A DNA stretch of 64,000 nucleotides from Endocalyx cinctus (lineage: Eukaryota > Ascomycota > Sordariomycetes > Amphisphaeriales > Apiosporaceae), in the NCBI GenBank assembly GCA_001600455.1, contig BCKC01000010.1:316144-380143 (forward strand), in the 5' to 3' direction. The position numbers were made by a program, and so were the translations under genes. Positions within the stretch are counted from its first letter, which is position 1. Each line of letters opens with the position of its first letter. Below are positions 48,781 to 60,215 of the stretch, piece by piece. Under the pieces are notes generated by a model that searched no databases, was not told the DNA's origin, and was given only the letters and a program-made list of their open reading frames with translations.

Positions 48781-51779
48781 CGGACCCAAGAAATACGCCA
48801 GCTAGCTCCGAGCCCCCACCGGCGGTAACATACAAAAATCCTAGGAGGACATCGCCCGAAAATTCCGTGACCCTCCGACATCATCGCATAGCAAGAGAAA
48901 GTTCCAAACGACCCTCGCCCGGAATTCCCGATATTCCAGAAAAAGATGCGAAATCGCCACGTAGGAATTCATCGGGGGAGAGTAACGAAACTGGCCTGAG
49001 TGACCCGAGAAAATGGTTCGACCAGTCAAACGAGAATGCCGGTGGTAATGCCCACCACACGGCCATGGACATAGATCCACCCTTCTTTCAAAAAGAATCT
49101 GATTCTTCCAACGAAGACGCACATCCGATGCCGTACGGCGAGCCAACGCAGAGCCCCGCATATCGTTTTGTCCAATCTCGCGCGCCCGCTTTTCGCCCCG
49201 GGCTGACTCACAGCAGCAGCGCCGACGATTACCGAAGCGTGATTGATGATTTAACCATTGAGAACAAGCGATTGAAGGAAGAACTGAAAAAGTACAAACA
49301 GATGGGCCCCGATTCGCTTCGAAGAGATAAGTTATTCGAGGTCAAAGTTCACGGTCTACCGAGCCGAAAGAAGCGAGAGTTGGAGGCTACCCTAAGAGAT
49401 TTTACGACAAGCATGGCAGGCTCAAGTACCGGCGCGTCCCCAAATCGCAAGAAGAGTCCGGGAAAATCCAAGAACATTCACTCATCACTATCCAAACATG
49501 CATCGTCGTCCTCGGGATCAAATTCGAGACCCGTAGACTCTGCTTATGCATCTATGTCTACAGGCCCGCTTTCCTCGGAGCAATCACTTCCCGGACAGTC
49601 AAAAGCCGCGAGACTAAGGAATAATCAAAATGTTGAAAATTATTTACGAGATATTCCCGAGGGTTTATGGCCGAGATCTAGTGCACTTACGGAGAAGGAG
49701 AAGAAGAAACTTGTCGTCAGAAGACTTGAGCAATTGTTCACGGGCAAAATAACCCATGAACAGCCATTACTTCCTCCATTGCCGCAAACAAGTAGCGATG
49801 TTGCGATGGGCAACACCGAGGAAGCGCGAGTGTCTGCGGAGTCGCTGCCCAAAGAAGCTGTACGTGAAGCACGAATTCGTTCACGGCAAGCAAGAGGCAG
49901 AGATAGTCACTCACACGATACCGGTTCGGCGTCAAATACTCGCTCACAGTCACAATCACAGTCACAATCACAGTCTCAAGGCGACCAGGGCGATCAGACG
50001 GATACCAGAAATAGTGGAAACGGAAGCGGTGGTGGAAGCGGTAGCGGCAGCGGTAGTGGTCAGCACGCCGGTCAAAACCCATCACCACCAACCAAAGAAC
50101 CAGTACCAGAGCAACGACCGACTCGGCCACTTGACTTAGATCCCGATCGAAAGCAAATACCATCCGAAAACATGGACTACATTCGTCACTTGGGACTTAC
50201 GGGACCTACGTCTCAAGCACAATTCTCTGCTAAGGATGTGTCACCTGATGCCGAGGGTTGGGTGTATCTCAACCTTCTTGGTAACATGGCACAGTTGCAT
50301 ATGCTAAATGTAACCCCTGACTTCATTCGCAGCGCCGTGTCGGAAAAGAGTACAAAATTTCAATTATCTCCAGACGGACGTAAGATCCGTTGGCGCGGCG
50401 GTCAAGAAGGAACAAGATTTAGCAGCGACAGTAGTGGTAACAACTCGCAGCGAAACCAATCGAGCGATGACACAGATGGATCGAACGATCAAGACCAAAG
50501 AAAGAAACAAAAGGTGGAACCTTCCAGAAATGACGTCACAGCCCCAAAACCCTCAAAATTGGGTCTAGGCGTTCTACTAGGATCTAATTCGTCGGAAAGT
50601 TTCCACTACAAACCTATGTTTGCGCATAATCAAACATCGTCTTCGGAAGAACAATTATCTGGCGGAGATGAAAGCGGCTCTTCCTATGGACCGCCGGAAG
50701 AAAGCAATTTAGGAATGAATTCGAGATGGGGTCAGAGTGGTTTTTCCGCCGGCGTCTCTCAAAGGAAGAGGAGACGAGATGGTGCTATAATTTATTATAG
50801 TGGGGCACCATTCTGCACGGACCTCTCGGGTGATTGTGGTGAGGTATCTCCCGACAGCTACGATATGACCTCATCGGGTGATGATCAGGGTCTACTCAGC
50901 CTTTTTCACCGTCCACAATTCAGCCGCTCATTTTCAGGATCTTCGATCCCATTTCGACCACTAAGTTCCCGTGGCGCAGAACAACACGCGACAATTAAAG
51001 AAGATCTCGATGAAAGTAATCCACCGGATTTGACAGCTGGTGAAACCGACGATGACACTGATCTCGATTTCCCATGGGCTGACGATACTACTCAGCGCGG
51101 TACATTAGTCAACCTCGAAGCTAGTGGACTCGCCGGAGTTTATCCCGACGATCATTTCGTAGTTGTCGTATCTACTCGTCGACCTAAGAAGCCGGCATTT
51201 GATGATGACAGCTCTGATGATGATGAGAATTCGGCTATCGAAAGACCGAGGATGATGGAACGGCCGAGTCATGACACGATAGATTCGAAAACTACTACCG
51301 ATTCTATTGCCGGCCGATTTGCGACCATGTCAACGCAATCACCTGTGCCGCTTTATGTTTCCAACACAGTTGACCCGACCATTACGATCCAGTATTTGAC
51401 GGGCAGAGTTCGTCGATTGCCACCCGTTCCTCTACCTCCGCCATCGTTCTTCTTCCCGACGAATGATTCGGATCTAACCGACGACGAAGACAGCAACGGC
51501 GAAGGCGAAGCAGACACATCTGAAAGTTTAATGAGTCGGCGAGTTATGCTAGAGGATGAAGATGCCGAACTATCGGGTAATGACGAAGAAGACGAGGACG
51601 AGGATGATATTCGCCATCATGTTTCAAGCGGCGACTTGTCTTCAAACACAAAAATGATGGGCCAGAGGCGCGACACGAGAATGCCGTCTTTGTCGAAAAT
51701 GACGACCGGCAGTTCAGCCGCGACCGCTGGCGGAGCCATTAGTGGAGTGGCGAGCGGATACAACAGCTCTACGGAATAA
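48777..51779 (+). CDS. frq: FREQUENCY circadian clock protein
   Basis: An uninterrupted frame of 1000 residues from the ATG at 48777. It matches FRQ from Neurospora and relatives: NSVTLRHHRIARESSKR, RRNSSGES, the coiled coil DDYRSVIDDLTIENKRLKEELKKYK (two overlapping parts, residues about 150-175) needed for dimerisation, KVHGLPSRKKRELEATLRDF, a Ser/Gln then Ser/Gly repeat region (about residues 388-428), a basic nuclear signal (SQRKRRRDGAI, about residue 660), PFCTDLSGDCGE, acidic PEST-like stretches and an acidic C-terminus. FRQ inhibits the white-collar complex with casein kinase 1 and helicase FRH; its slow phosphorylation sets the period. A second Met at residue 97 (MDIDPPFFQKESDSSNED, in a strong GCCATGG context) lines up with the short-FRQ start in Neurospora. 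A tiny upstream ORF overlaps the first start. Confidence 0.97.
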   Translation: MTDPRNTPASSEPPPAVTYKNPRRTSPENSVTLRHHRIARESSKRPSPGIPDIPEKDAKSPRRNSSGESNETGLSDPRKWFDQSNENAGGNAHHTAMDIDPPFFQKESDSSNEDAHPMPYGEPTQSPAYRFVQSRAPAFRPGLTHSSSADDYRSVIDDLTIENKRLKEELKKYKQMGPDSLRRDKLFEVKVHGLPSRKKRELEATLRDFTTSMAGSSTGASPNRKKSPGKSKNIHSSLSKHASSSSGSNSRPVDSAYASMSTGPLSSEQSLPGQSKAARLRNNQNVENYLRDIPEGLWPRSSALTEKEKKKLVVRRLEQLFTGKITHEQPLLPPLPQTSSDVAMGNTEEARVSAESLPKEAVREARIRSRQARGRDSHSHDTGSASNTRSQSQSQSQSQSQGDQGDQTDTRNSGNGSGGGSGSGSGSGQHAGQNPSPPTKEPVPEQRPTRPLDLDPDRKQIPSENMDYIRHLGLTGPTSQAQFSAKDVSPDAEGWVYLNLLGNMAQLHMLNVTPDFIRSAVSEKSTKFQLSPDGRKIRWRGGQEGTRFSSDSSGNNSQRNQSSDDTDGSNDQDQRKKQKVEPSRNDVTAPKPSKLGLGVLLGSNSSESFHYKPMFAHNQTSSSEEQLSGGDESGSSYGPPEESNLGMNSRWGQSGFSAGVSQRKRRRDGAIIYYSGAPFCTDLSGDCGEVSPDSYDMTSSGDDQGLLSLFHRPQFSRSFSGSSIPFRPLSSRGAEQHATIKEDLDESNPPDLTAGETDDDTDLDFPWADDTTQRGTLVNLEASGLAGVYPDDHFVVVVSTRRPKKPAFDDDSSDDDENSAIERPRMMERPSHDTIDSKTTTDSIAGRFATMSTQSPVPLYVSNTVDPTITIQYLTGRVRRLPPVPLPPPSFFFPTNDSDLTDDEDSNGEGEADTSESLMSRRVMLEDEDAELSGNDEEDEDEDDIRHHVSSGDLSSNTKMMGQRRDTRMPSLSKMTTGSSAATAGGAISGVASGYNSSTE
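49941..50060 (+). repeat. SQ and SG coding repeats in FRQ
   Basis: CACAGT/CACAAT hexamers (49941-49978) encode alternating Ser-Gln; GGTAGCGGCAGC-type hexamers (about 50012-50060) encode Ser-Gly/Gly-Ser. Both are in-frame and could vary in length between strains. Clock proteins PER and FRQ are known for TG/SG repeats. Confidence 0.85.
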
Positions 51780-53349
51780 TCACGAGGGCTTCCGAATATT
51801 ACACTTAGATTGCTCGAGGGTTTGGAATAAGCGAAGCATTGCGTTTTGAATTAGATATTTCACAATATTGACTCGCGTCAGAAGAAGAAAAAGTGGGCTT
51901 TCGTGGCTAGCGTCTTTGAAGTTAGCGAAGATGAAAAGGACATGACAGAACATGGGTGTTGATGGTGATATTTTTCACTGATTTTGCGAAATGATACCTG
52001 GTCTATTTTACAATCCTATTTTTTGCGTTGGCGTTTAGGAATATGGGGGTCTCGGTGCAGTTTGCGAAACAATGAGATCATCTCAGTGGTAGATGACAGA
52101 TTGAAGTGATTGAATTATGTCCGACAGGGACGAGGATACCCCATAAAGCTAGGAAAATATTCAAAGCAATTTAAACATTGTAAAACATATTTGCATCATT
52201 CTTCCACCTCAAAGTGACAATATAGCTATTAATGTATGGTTGAGTAGTATCACCTAAGGGTATGTTCTACATATGTATCTGCAGGGCCGTTATTCGTCAT
52301 GCGGACCGGGCCGTCGATTCACCAGCGCTAACTATCCAATAGCAAAATACCGGATCGATTCAACGTCCGGAGTCGCTGCCGGTCTCCGTAATGGGAAATA
52401 TAGTCCCTTTATTGGACATTGACAGTCTGTAGATTAGCTCGAGTATTTTTTTATATCCACACGACAACCGAGAAACCGTCGTGATACATCGGGATGAAAT
52501 CCGTATTTTTTTACATTCAGAAAACGGTTTATTTGTCTGACTGAAGGGTTCATTGGATTTTTAAAAACACATATTATTTCAACTGCTAGTATCCTACTTT
52601 TTTTTTTGGTAAGTGAAAACTCGAGTAAACCTGGCAAAGCGTGCTGCTGTATGCGAACATGATATCACTCCATAGTTTAGGTACCAAGATTATCTTCTGT
52701 ATGATGACATCGTCGCCGTGTGGTCAAGGGCTCTCGTATTTCTAGATAGTGAACATGTAGATATATGCCTTCATAAAGACGCCGGTGACCCAACTCTCAC
52801 GTTGAAGCTTTGCTGCATCGGTTTGCTGAACCCTCCACTGAACTGCATCTAAGTTAAACCCTATAACTACCTGTCAGTACCCCAGCACCTGTATAGTCAG
52901 TTTTACCAACTCATATTAAACTGGGACTAAAACCTGAGCCATGCCACTTTTAACCTGAGCCTAGTCTGAGTTGAACCCATTTCCTCTCAGATATATGTAA
53001 GATATGAATGAATTTGCAAGACTCTCAATGAAAACAACGTAATAAAACGGAAAGAGTTTCGAGCGACCCCAAGCCCAATAGCCAATTCGAAGAACCCGAG
53101 AGTCAATTACACCCCGGTCCGAAAGCTTTTCACGCAGCACGATTATCCATGATCTCGCAATGGTTCAGTACTATGCACACTTTTTACAATATACCGCCAA
53201 GTCACCAATATTTTCATGCCATAAAGAGCCTATCTGAGTATATTCTGCCCGGAGCATATTATCAACCCTACTTGAGGATGGGTCCGTACTTTATTATATT
53301 AGTTTAAAATAATCATGATAATGATATATGTATATATATAAAGGGTTAC
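51780..53349. other. Region downstream of frq
   Basis: About 1.57 kb. The proximal part should be the frq 3' UTR; in Neurospora an antisense transcript (qrf) starts downstream of frq, but no promoter can be recognised here by eye. No open frame with family features. Confidence 0.55.
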
Positions 53350-54357
53350 TTACGATGGGTATTCAGGGCTTTCTTTATCCCAAATAATAATGTGAAGACG
53401 GCATATATCTGTTATAATCTGCTTTACCGGAACATTGGGACATATTGACACAAGGATGGTAAAATCGTCTATCAATAGAAATGCTTCCCGATCATCAAAA
53501 ATATCAAATCCTGTAGATTTCAAGATATCCTCATGTATGTTATCGTAACCAGGCTACCAGGATCTTGTATATAACACCGGCCATCCGTAGTTAAGCAGGA
53601 TTGAAGCGTTAAAAGTAACGCATGCTACGTCATAGACCGTTCCTCTAAGTTCAAGTAAGAAAGAGATCCACACACGAGGGCAACGACTTTATTTACTATA
53701 AGTGGTTTGACTGTTGTGGTTAAAATATGTTGAAGCCGTTCATGGCGGGCATTTGTTATCCATTGCTGTATTATGTCGTTGAATGCTTTAGATACATCCT
53801 TGAGAGATGGTTGGGTATCTGAAACGGTTGATTTTTCTTCGTAATGATACGTAATTTTCATAGGAAGAACTGCATCACGGGCGTGAAAGAATTGGACGTT
53901 TGGATAAGTAGTTAGCCCTTGTATAGAGGAATAACAAATCATCCCAAGGTAAAAGTTATAGAAGTTCAATAATATTAGAACAAGTAAAGGGGGATCCGGA
54001 TATATATATATATATTTAAGTACCATTTTAATTCCGACTTAGATTGATCTTTCAGTAATATATTTTGAGGAATAAGTTGAAATTCAACATCAACTCCATC
54101 CATACCCGTAACCGCGTATTTTCGAGTTATAGGCCTTTCTGTTCGAGCTATGGAGAGATGTAAGCTCATTTTTCAACTTTCGTAATACATTTTTCGTATA
54201 AAGTGGTATTCCGGCATTATAAATTGCGTAAATTTCCTAGATTAATGTGTTCATTTGCTCAACTTCTCGTGTATCTTTGACAATTGTTAAGGCGTCGTCA
54301 TTTTTTCAAACGAGGTTCTTCAACCGGGATCGCCCCAGACTGAGAACTAGATTCCAT
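53350..54357 (-). pseudogene. SRR1-like domain protein, broken
   Basis: From an ATG at 54357 (MESSSQSGA) to about 53350, pieces of an SRR1-domain protein lie in order but in different frames: IPLYTKNVLRKLKNELTSLH, then a region with SLKDVSKAFNDIIQQW, then VNKVVALVCGSLSY (the SRR1 core), then DDREAFLLIDDFTILVSICP and IITDICRLHIIIWDK. Breaks: a frame change at an A6 run near 54301-54306; a TAG at 54239-54237; a TAG at 53627-53625 just after the core; and an 8-bp direct duplication (ACCAGG at 53548-53553 and 53556-53561) that shifts frame. The piece ends at a GTAAGT donor (about 53354), so a further exon may once have followed. SRR1 in plants affects light signalling and the clock; fungal relatives (Ber1 type) are poorly known. 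Confidence 0.75.
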
Positions 54358-54886
54358 GGCGAGCGTACTCTTCAAGACATAACGATATCAGTAAGCCGAG
54401 TGCTAAAATAAGGTAAAGTACGGCAACCTTATGGTAAATTTGGTCAATTGCTTTAATCTGGCCTTCTAAGTCGATGTGATTCTATGAGTCATTTTACAAT
54501 TAAGTACTTATGTAGCAGCCTGGTTTGTGGTGTTTTGGGAAAAGCGAATACCTTACAGCCTGTTCGACGGTCCAACATGTGAAATAGTTGAGTATCTGCA
54601 TAGGATTTAAGTGACTTATAAGGATATCTCAATACAGAGTATTTAACCCACTTCTAAAGTACATATAAGATTTATGTTCATATCAGGTATTAAATTCAAC
54701 CCCTCCATGAAGATTTGCTATCCTCAGATAATTAAAAAGCTTCGGATTCCTATTTTTGTCCCCAAGCAATTTCGAATTTATGTAACGAGAACTCGAGTTT
54801 TTGATATCACCATCTACCGAATTTCTTGTCTTTACAATTTGAAGAACCCCAATTTTGGGTGTCCTTTTTCTTTCTTGAAATGCACC
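54358..54886. other. Intergenic, divergent flanks
   Basis: About 530 bp between the SRR1-like relic (minus) and prefoldin subunit 3 (plus). An open frame runs through it into the prefoldin start but has no protein-like features. Confidence 0.6.
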
Positions 54887-55921
54887 ATGGCGTCAGCTAA
54901 GGGCAAGGACACCGAGGTGTATGTCATAAAACTCCCATGGTCTCTGTTTTATATAGCTAGCAAGCTCGATCGCGGATCGTTGACTCGTCGCGCCTACGCC
55001 GCGCTAACTTTTTTTCTTATACAGCAGCAAGGGTGACACCGGTACAAACCCGCGAGGCATACCGTATGCACCCTTTGTCGACAAGGTCGAAGATTATGTC
55101 TCGTCGAGAGAGGAAGTCGAAGGCACCTTGCGCAGCTTCCAAGAGATGATATCGTACGCTCAACCCGACGTCTGTTTGTTCTGCATACCTACGTACGAAA
55201 GCCCGCTAACCGGAAAAACCTTCCCTCGATCCGCGATAATAGAAAGTACCAGTTTATGGAGTTGAATCTTCAGAGAAGAGTAGCTGGGCTGAAGGATAAG
55301 ATGCCTGATATCCAGAAGACGCTAGATACGGTTCAATTTCTTAAAACACGGACAGTACGTCTTCGCTGTCACCGCCCGGCCTCGGGAGAAAATAAATGCT
55401 TATAATACGAAACTACTACGCAGGAAGAATCGGATCCCATCGAGACCACCTTTGAATTAAACGACACCTTGTATGCGAAAGCCTCCATACCGCCCACGGA
55501 TGAAGTTCACCTGTGGTTAGGGGTACGTATAAGCAGATCAAACCTTGTTTTCAGATCCGACATAAAATAATTAAGAAGCCGAAATGGAAACTGATTTTTT
55601 GTCTTTTTCAGGCAAATATAATGTTATCGTATCCTATCGACGAAGCAGAAGCGCTTCTCAAATCCAAACTAGCCGCTGCAAAACAAAGCTATGCCAACTG
55701 CGAGGAAGATTTGGATTTTCTAAGGGAACAAATTACGGTAAATCATGTTCCACTTTCATCAAAATCAAAATAAAAATTATGACTGACAGTACATATAGAC
55801 TATGGAGGTGGCCATTGCACGAGTGTACAACTGGGAAGTGGTACAGAAGAGAAAAGACAAGGGAGAAGAAGAGCAAAAAGGAGTGCGGTCTAATAAGGGA
55901 GATGGTCAACCCAACGGCTAA
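54887..55921 (+). CDS. Prefoldin subunit 3 (VBP1/Pac10 type)
   Basis: Six exons (54887-54916, 55032-55153, 55243-55354, 55424-55522, 55612-55737, 55799-55921) join in frame to 203 residues; the protein is badly under-called if introns are ignored. The sequence follows the alpha-type prefoldin pattern: an N-terminal coiled coil (KVEDYVSSREEVEGTL, FMELNLQRRVAGLKDKMP), a central beta hairpin (FELNDTLYAKASIPPTDEVHLWLG, NIMLSYPIDEAEALL) and a second coiled coil (LLKSKLAAAKQSYANCEEDLDFLREQIT) followed by MEVAIARVYNW. Prefoldin is a cytosolic hexamer that hands unfolded actin and tubulin to the chaperonin CCT. The short first exon of ten codons, MASAKGKDTE, is the least certain part. The C-terminus is a basic/acidic tail. 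Confidence 0.93.
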
Positions 55922-56743
55922 GAATATTATTTTACCTATTATGTGATGGAAACTTACATAATTCGACTCGGGAAATGTCTTCCATCTGACCTGATGGATG
56001 GGATACCTAGAAATGGTAAATTCATATCACATGTTCACATGTTCCTTTCTTAGAAAGTGGCTGAAGCGTCATCTCGAGGTGTTCGTTGTTTTAAGTTTGA
56101 TTTGAAAAGTAATATGACAACATCATCAGCTTGAAGTAATACTCGACACGTATGTATTTACTCAGTACTCCGTACTCAGTACATACCTACCTAGGTAGGT
56201 AAATCAGCTAAATAGTCACATTGTAAAATGTCTCTGGGAAATTATTGTAATTTTGATTAACCTCTCCCCATGCAAATTGATAGACTACCCTGACTACTCA
56301 TATTGATAAACATAAGAATAACCTCGATTATTTAATTAAACTTGTATAAAGTAATATATTGTATGGGGGAGATATGTACCTTTTGATGATTTGCCCCGCC
56401 ATTCTCCGTCATCTCAAAGATACATAGCGGCATAGCCTCTCAGGAATTTCGTTTAGCGCACTCTAGTTTAACTAGGACCCCCTCCCCCCCCTGACATCAG
56501 CGTCCCTCCACTAACATTTGGACATATCCCTAATACGTTGCGTTGATCCCCCAGAGGATAGACTAAAAACTACTTCACCGTTTCTTTTCCCCCTATTTTA
56601 ACTTCTACTTATCATATTTGATAGTAGTATTCTCAGTATATTGTTTTTTTTTTTATCTATCGAAGTGTTTGTTTACTTATTTACTCACTTTCCAACTATC
56701 GTCATATCGTTACACCGTAACCGTTGAATCAACTATTACCGAA
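55922..56743. other. Intergenic, same-strand genes
   Basis: About 820 bp: prefoldin 3' flank and Sec14 promoter. Contains TACCTACCTAGGTAGGTA near 56184-56202 and a pyrimidine-rich run (about 56476-56520 and 56575-56660) just before the Sec14 start. Confidence 0.6.
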
Positions 56744-58049
56744 ATGGCTACCACACAAGCGGCAGCTCCTGCTCCTACTCAGGAATTAGACCCCAAGTAC
56801 GATAACTATGACTTTCCTACCACAGCTCCGGAAGCGAAGCCTGGTCACCCGGGTCATTTGACTGAGGCCCAACAAGCTCAGCTTCATCAGCTACGTATGA
56901 TGCTCGAAACCGAGGGATACACCGAGAGACTTGATACCTTGACATTGGTGCGTTCACACCGAGTCATTTCACATATTCTTTCACTCCTACTAAGGGACGA
57001 ATACTGATATAGCCTCTCTCATCGATATAGCTTCGTTTCCTACGAGCCCGCAAGTTCGACGTCAACGCAGCTAAGCAGATGTCAGTCCCCACCGCCCATA
57101 TCCAATATATTCTAATACCCCCGGTCACAATGGCTGATATAAAAGTATTGAACAGGTTTATCAACTGCGAGAATTGGCGCAAAGGCATGACTTACAGCAT
57201 GGGCGATATACAAAATGCTCCCCTAACTTGGAGCAAGCCCACGCCCAACCCTTTGCCAGCCGACACCAAGCTTGAGGCCCCCTACTCGATCGATGCTGTC
57301 GCGCCCGTTTGGGACCAGGACCGCTCGTTGAAGCAGGAACTATCCAAGACATACGTCCAGTTTTACCACAAGACAGACAAGGTACGACAAACGCCGATAA
57401 CCCCACATAACCTCATTATTTGACGTTTAACACGGTTACTAACTTGGTATCTGGGTAGGACGGCCGACCCATCTATATTGAGAAACTCGGCTCCATCGAC
57501 TTAGACAAACTCCTGAAGCAGGGATTCGACGCACCAAAGATGCTGCTCAACTTGATTGTTGAGTACGAGAGGATGGCCGACCCGAGGCTTCCCGCTTGCT
57601 CGCGTAAAGCCGGCCAACTCCTGGAGACGAGCTGTACCATCATGGATCTCAAGGGCGTGACGGCCAGCGGCGTGTGGAACGCCAAGAATTACATAATGGC
57701 CGCGTCCGCGATAAGCAACAACTACTACCCGGAGCGTCTGGGCCACATGTTCGTCATCAACGCCAACTGGTTCGTCCAGCAGGCGTATTACACCCTCAAG
57801 GGTCTCCTGGACCCGGTCACGGCGTCCAAGATCACGGTCAAGGGTTCGTCCGACTACAAGGACGAGCTGCTCAAGCACATCCCGGCCGAGAACCTGCCGG
57901 AGGAGTTCGGCGGAAAATGCAAGTGCGAGGGAGGCTGCCAGTTCAGCGACGCGGGTCCCTGGAGGGAGAAGGAGTGGGCTAAGCCGGCTTGGTGGGAGAA
58001 GAAGGAAGGGGGTGATGCCCCGGCTGCCGAGGCCCCGGCCGCGAACTGA
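56744..58049 (+). CDS. Sec14 phosphatidylinositol/phosphatidylcholine transfer protein
   Basis: Four exons (56744-56947, 57031-57080, 57156-57381, 57459-58049) join in frame to 356 residues. N-terminal CRAL-TRIO-N helices (GHLTEAQQAQLHQLR, LRFLRARKFDVNAAKQM) lead into the CRAL-TRIO lipid-binding fold (GRPIYIEKLGSIDL, TCSRKAG-like, IMDLKGVTASG, YYPERLGHMFVINANWFVQ, KITVKGS). The segment NLPEEFGGKCKCEGGCQFSDAGPW is the typical fungal Sec14 tail (quoted in two parts: NLPEEFGG and CKCEGGCQF). Sec14 exchanges phosphatidylinositol and phosphatidylcholine and supports Golgi secretion. Intron 2 starts with GTCAGT. A Pro/Ala-rich acidic tail closes the protein. Paralogues exist in most filamentous fungi, but the residue pattern is that of the main Sec14. 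Confidence 0.94.
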
Positions 58050-58975
58050 GATTAATCAAAAAAAAGAAATGAAAAAAGATAATAATAATAAGCTTCCGCA
58101 CACCTACTTAGCCCTTCATAGCTGAGAATGAAATGACGAGGTCGGACCTGTCTTGTGAATAAACACAACACGAAAGTCCTTATCTGCGTCATAAGACTTT
58201 TTCTTTGCGGGTTCACTACACTATTTGAAGATTCTTCTTTCCATTGTCCGTTTTTACAGTCCCTACCTCACCATCTCATTTGAAGGGCGTAAGAGGAGGA
58301 AATGCGCGAAGTAGTTAGTGGCAGCTGAAATCGGGAGAGCCACACAAACGGAAATTCACACGGGTCTCGAGAATAAACAAACAGGATGAGGGAGAAAGAT
58401 GCTTGTTTTACAGCCTGTCTTCAAAGTGTTTAGATGATAATACATTATGGTATAGAGACGAGATCGACAGGGAGGGTTGGGCGACGGATAAGAGGGAGGG
58501 AAATAAGAGAGCATCTTTAGAATACAAAATAAACATAGGTTATCGCACTTTTTCCCCTCTTCAGTGCATGTTCGATTTGGATTTGTGAAATATGCATTTT
58601 GGGTTGTAGTTGTAGACAGTCCAGACAATATAGATAACTTACGTAAAGGGCCAGATTTTGAATTGAACTTGCCGTGGGTTAAGAATATTGACTAGGAATG
58701 CATTCCAACTGTTCCGGCCATCATATACATAAGTTGGATCATTATTTATTTCTGTTTATGTGTATTTCCACATGGGTATCGATGACTATAAAGATCAAAG
58801 GCCAACAACACTCTATCCATGATCTCCTACCCGGGAGATAAAACGTAAACTTGAGATATTCTTCTAACATGCAATGCATGCTCTCTCTGATTCCACCCCA
58901 CATCAAAAATACCGAGTTTAACATAAGTAGGATATAAAATCTCAAAATGATTGATAATAAAAACAACGTCAAAAA
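58050..58975. other. Intergenic, convergent 3' flanks
   Basis: About 930 bp between the Sec14 and Mis14 stops. Nothing recognised. Confidence 0.65.
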
Positions 58976-59786
58976 TCACCGATCGGTAACGACGTACTCT
59001 CCCGCACCCCTCGCCCTCTCCATCTTCGCCACGACGGCCGGCATCTCCCTCTTAAGGCGGCCCAGGCCCCTCACGGCGTTTTCGTAGCTCGCCTCCACGT
59101 CCGCCTGCCTATCCAAAGGTTCGACGTCGATCTTGTTCTTATCCTTTTCTTCCGCATCGGCGCTAGTCGCGATCGCTTTCGCCAAAGCGTCCTCGTCCTC
59201 GCGAACGGATTTTTTCGCCGCTTCGGCCCACGACGACGCGGCCGCGGCCGGGACGGATTTCTTGAGGGAGGCGATCTCCCGGAGGAGGTCTTCTTCCTCG
59301 CGCGATAGGTCCTCGACTCGGGCGCGCTTGCGCGCGTCGAACGGTTCGTATTCTATCGGGGGCTCGAGAGATCGTTGGTTGCCGGAGGATGAGGAGGAGG
59401 AGGAATTTGGTGAGAGGAAGTGTGCGGTGTCTACGGGTAGGCCGTTGATGGATAGGTTGGGAGAAGCGAGGGTGAAGGTTTGGTTTATGTACTATTTGTT
59501 GTTTTTGTGTGTTTGGTTAGTTTAAGTGATTCTCTGGAAAGGGGGGAAAAAAAAACATAGGTAGGAAGAAAGAAAATACAGAGGGAAAAAAGGAGGAATA
59601 GGAATTATTTACCTCCTCAACTAATTCCTCAATTCGATTCCGTAATTCGTCTTCTTCTCTTTCGCCTTCGACGGGAGGGAATGCCTCGTCGATCCGAGCG
59701 GCGGCGGCTCGTCGCACGTTGGCTAGTAAATAGGCCAGATCTTCGGGTGCCTGAAGTTCAATTTTTCGGTGGTGCGCAGCCTCCAT
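58976..59786 (-). CDS. Kinetochore protein Mis14/Nsl1
   Basis: Two exons (59786-59613 and 59491-58976) join in frame to 229 residues. The N-terminus MEAAHHRKIELQAPEDLAYL and the block RRAAAARIDEAFPP are the conserved front of Mis14 (fission yeast) / Nsl1 (budding yeast), and the next exon starts YINQTFTLASPNLSINGLPV (given in two parts in the family: TFTLASPNL and INGLPV). The second half is a charged coiled coil with an Arg-rich stretch (DARKRARVEDLSREEEDLL). Nsl1 is part of the four-subunit MIND/Mis12 complex that links centromeric chromatin to the Ndc80 complex. A 25-A tract lies 13 bp upstream of the ATG on the plus strand. Confidence 0.88.
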
Positions 59787-60215
59787 TTTCTATTTTCGAA
59801 AAAAAAAAAAAAAAAAAAAAAAAGGAAAAATTCACAATCGCAGTCGTCGTCGTCGTCGGGAAATTATTACACTCTTCTTAACTGGTCGTCTCAAATAGGT
59901 CGAATTGTATCAAAGACGCGTCTAATTATTACGTTGGAGGGGCAGTTAGTCTAATCTATACGTGACTTAACTGCATATTTTCTCTTAGTATACCGCTTTA
60001 TCACATAATTACTATATGTAATAATAAGACTAATGTTTCGACTGAAAAAAAATAAGATATCAAACTTAAGAGGACTAAAAAGGCCTTTTGGATAAATGAT
60101 GGGGTTTATGGTCTGGTTAATAGAAATAGAGAGTATATGATATATGTAGCCTTATAATATATAATCTATTTAAGCCTTTATATACAGGTGGAAATATCTA
60201 CATGTAGATGGTATG
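59787..60215. other. Intergenic, promoter of Mis14 and 3' flank of next gene
   Basis: 429 bp with a 25-base A tract (59799-59823) near the Mis14 start. No gene seen. Confidence 0.6.
59799..59823. repeat. poly-A tract
   Basis: Twenty-five A on the plus strand, a T tract in the leader of the minus-strand Mis14 gene. Confidence 0.9.

Noticed and set aside
59133..59525. 130-codon plus frame opposite Mis14
   Set aside because: Antisense shadow of the GC-rich Mis14 exon.
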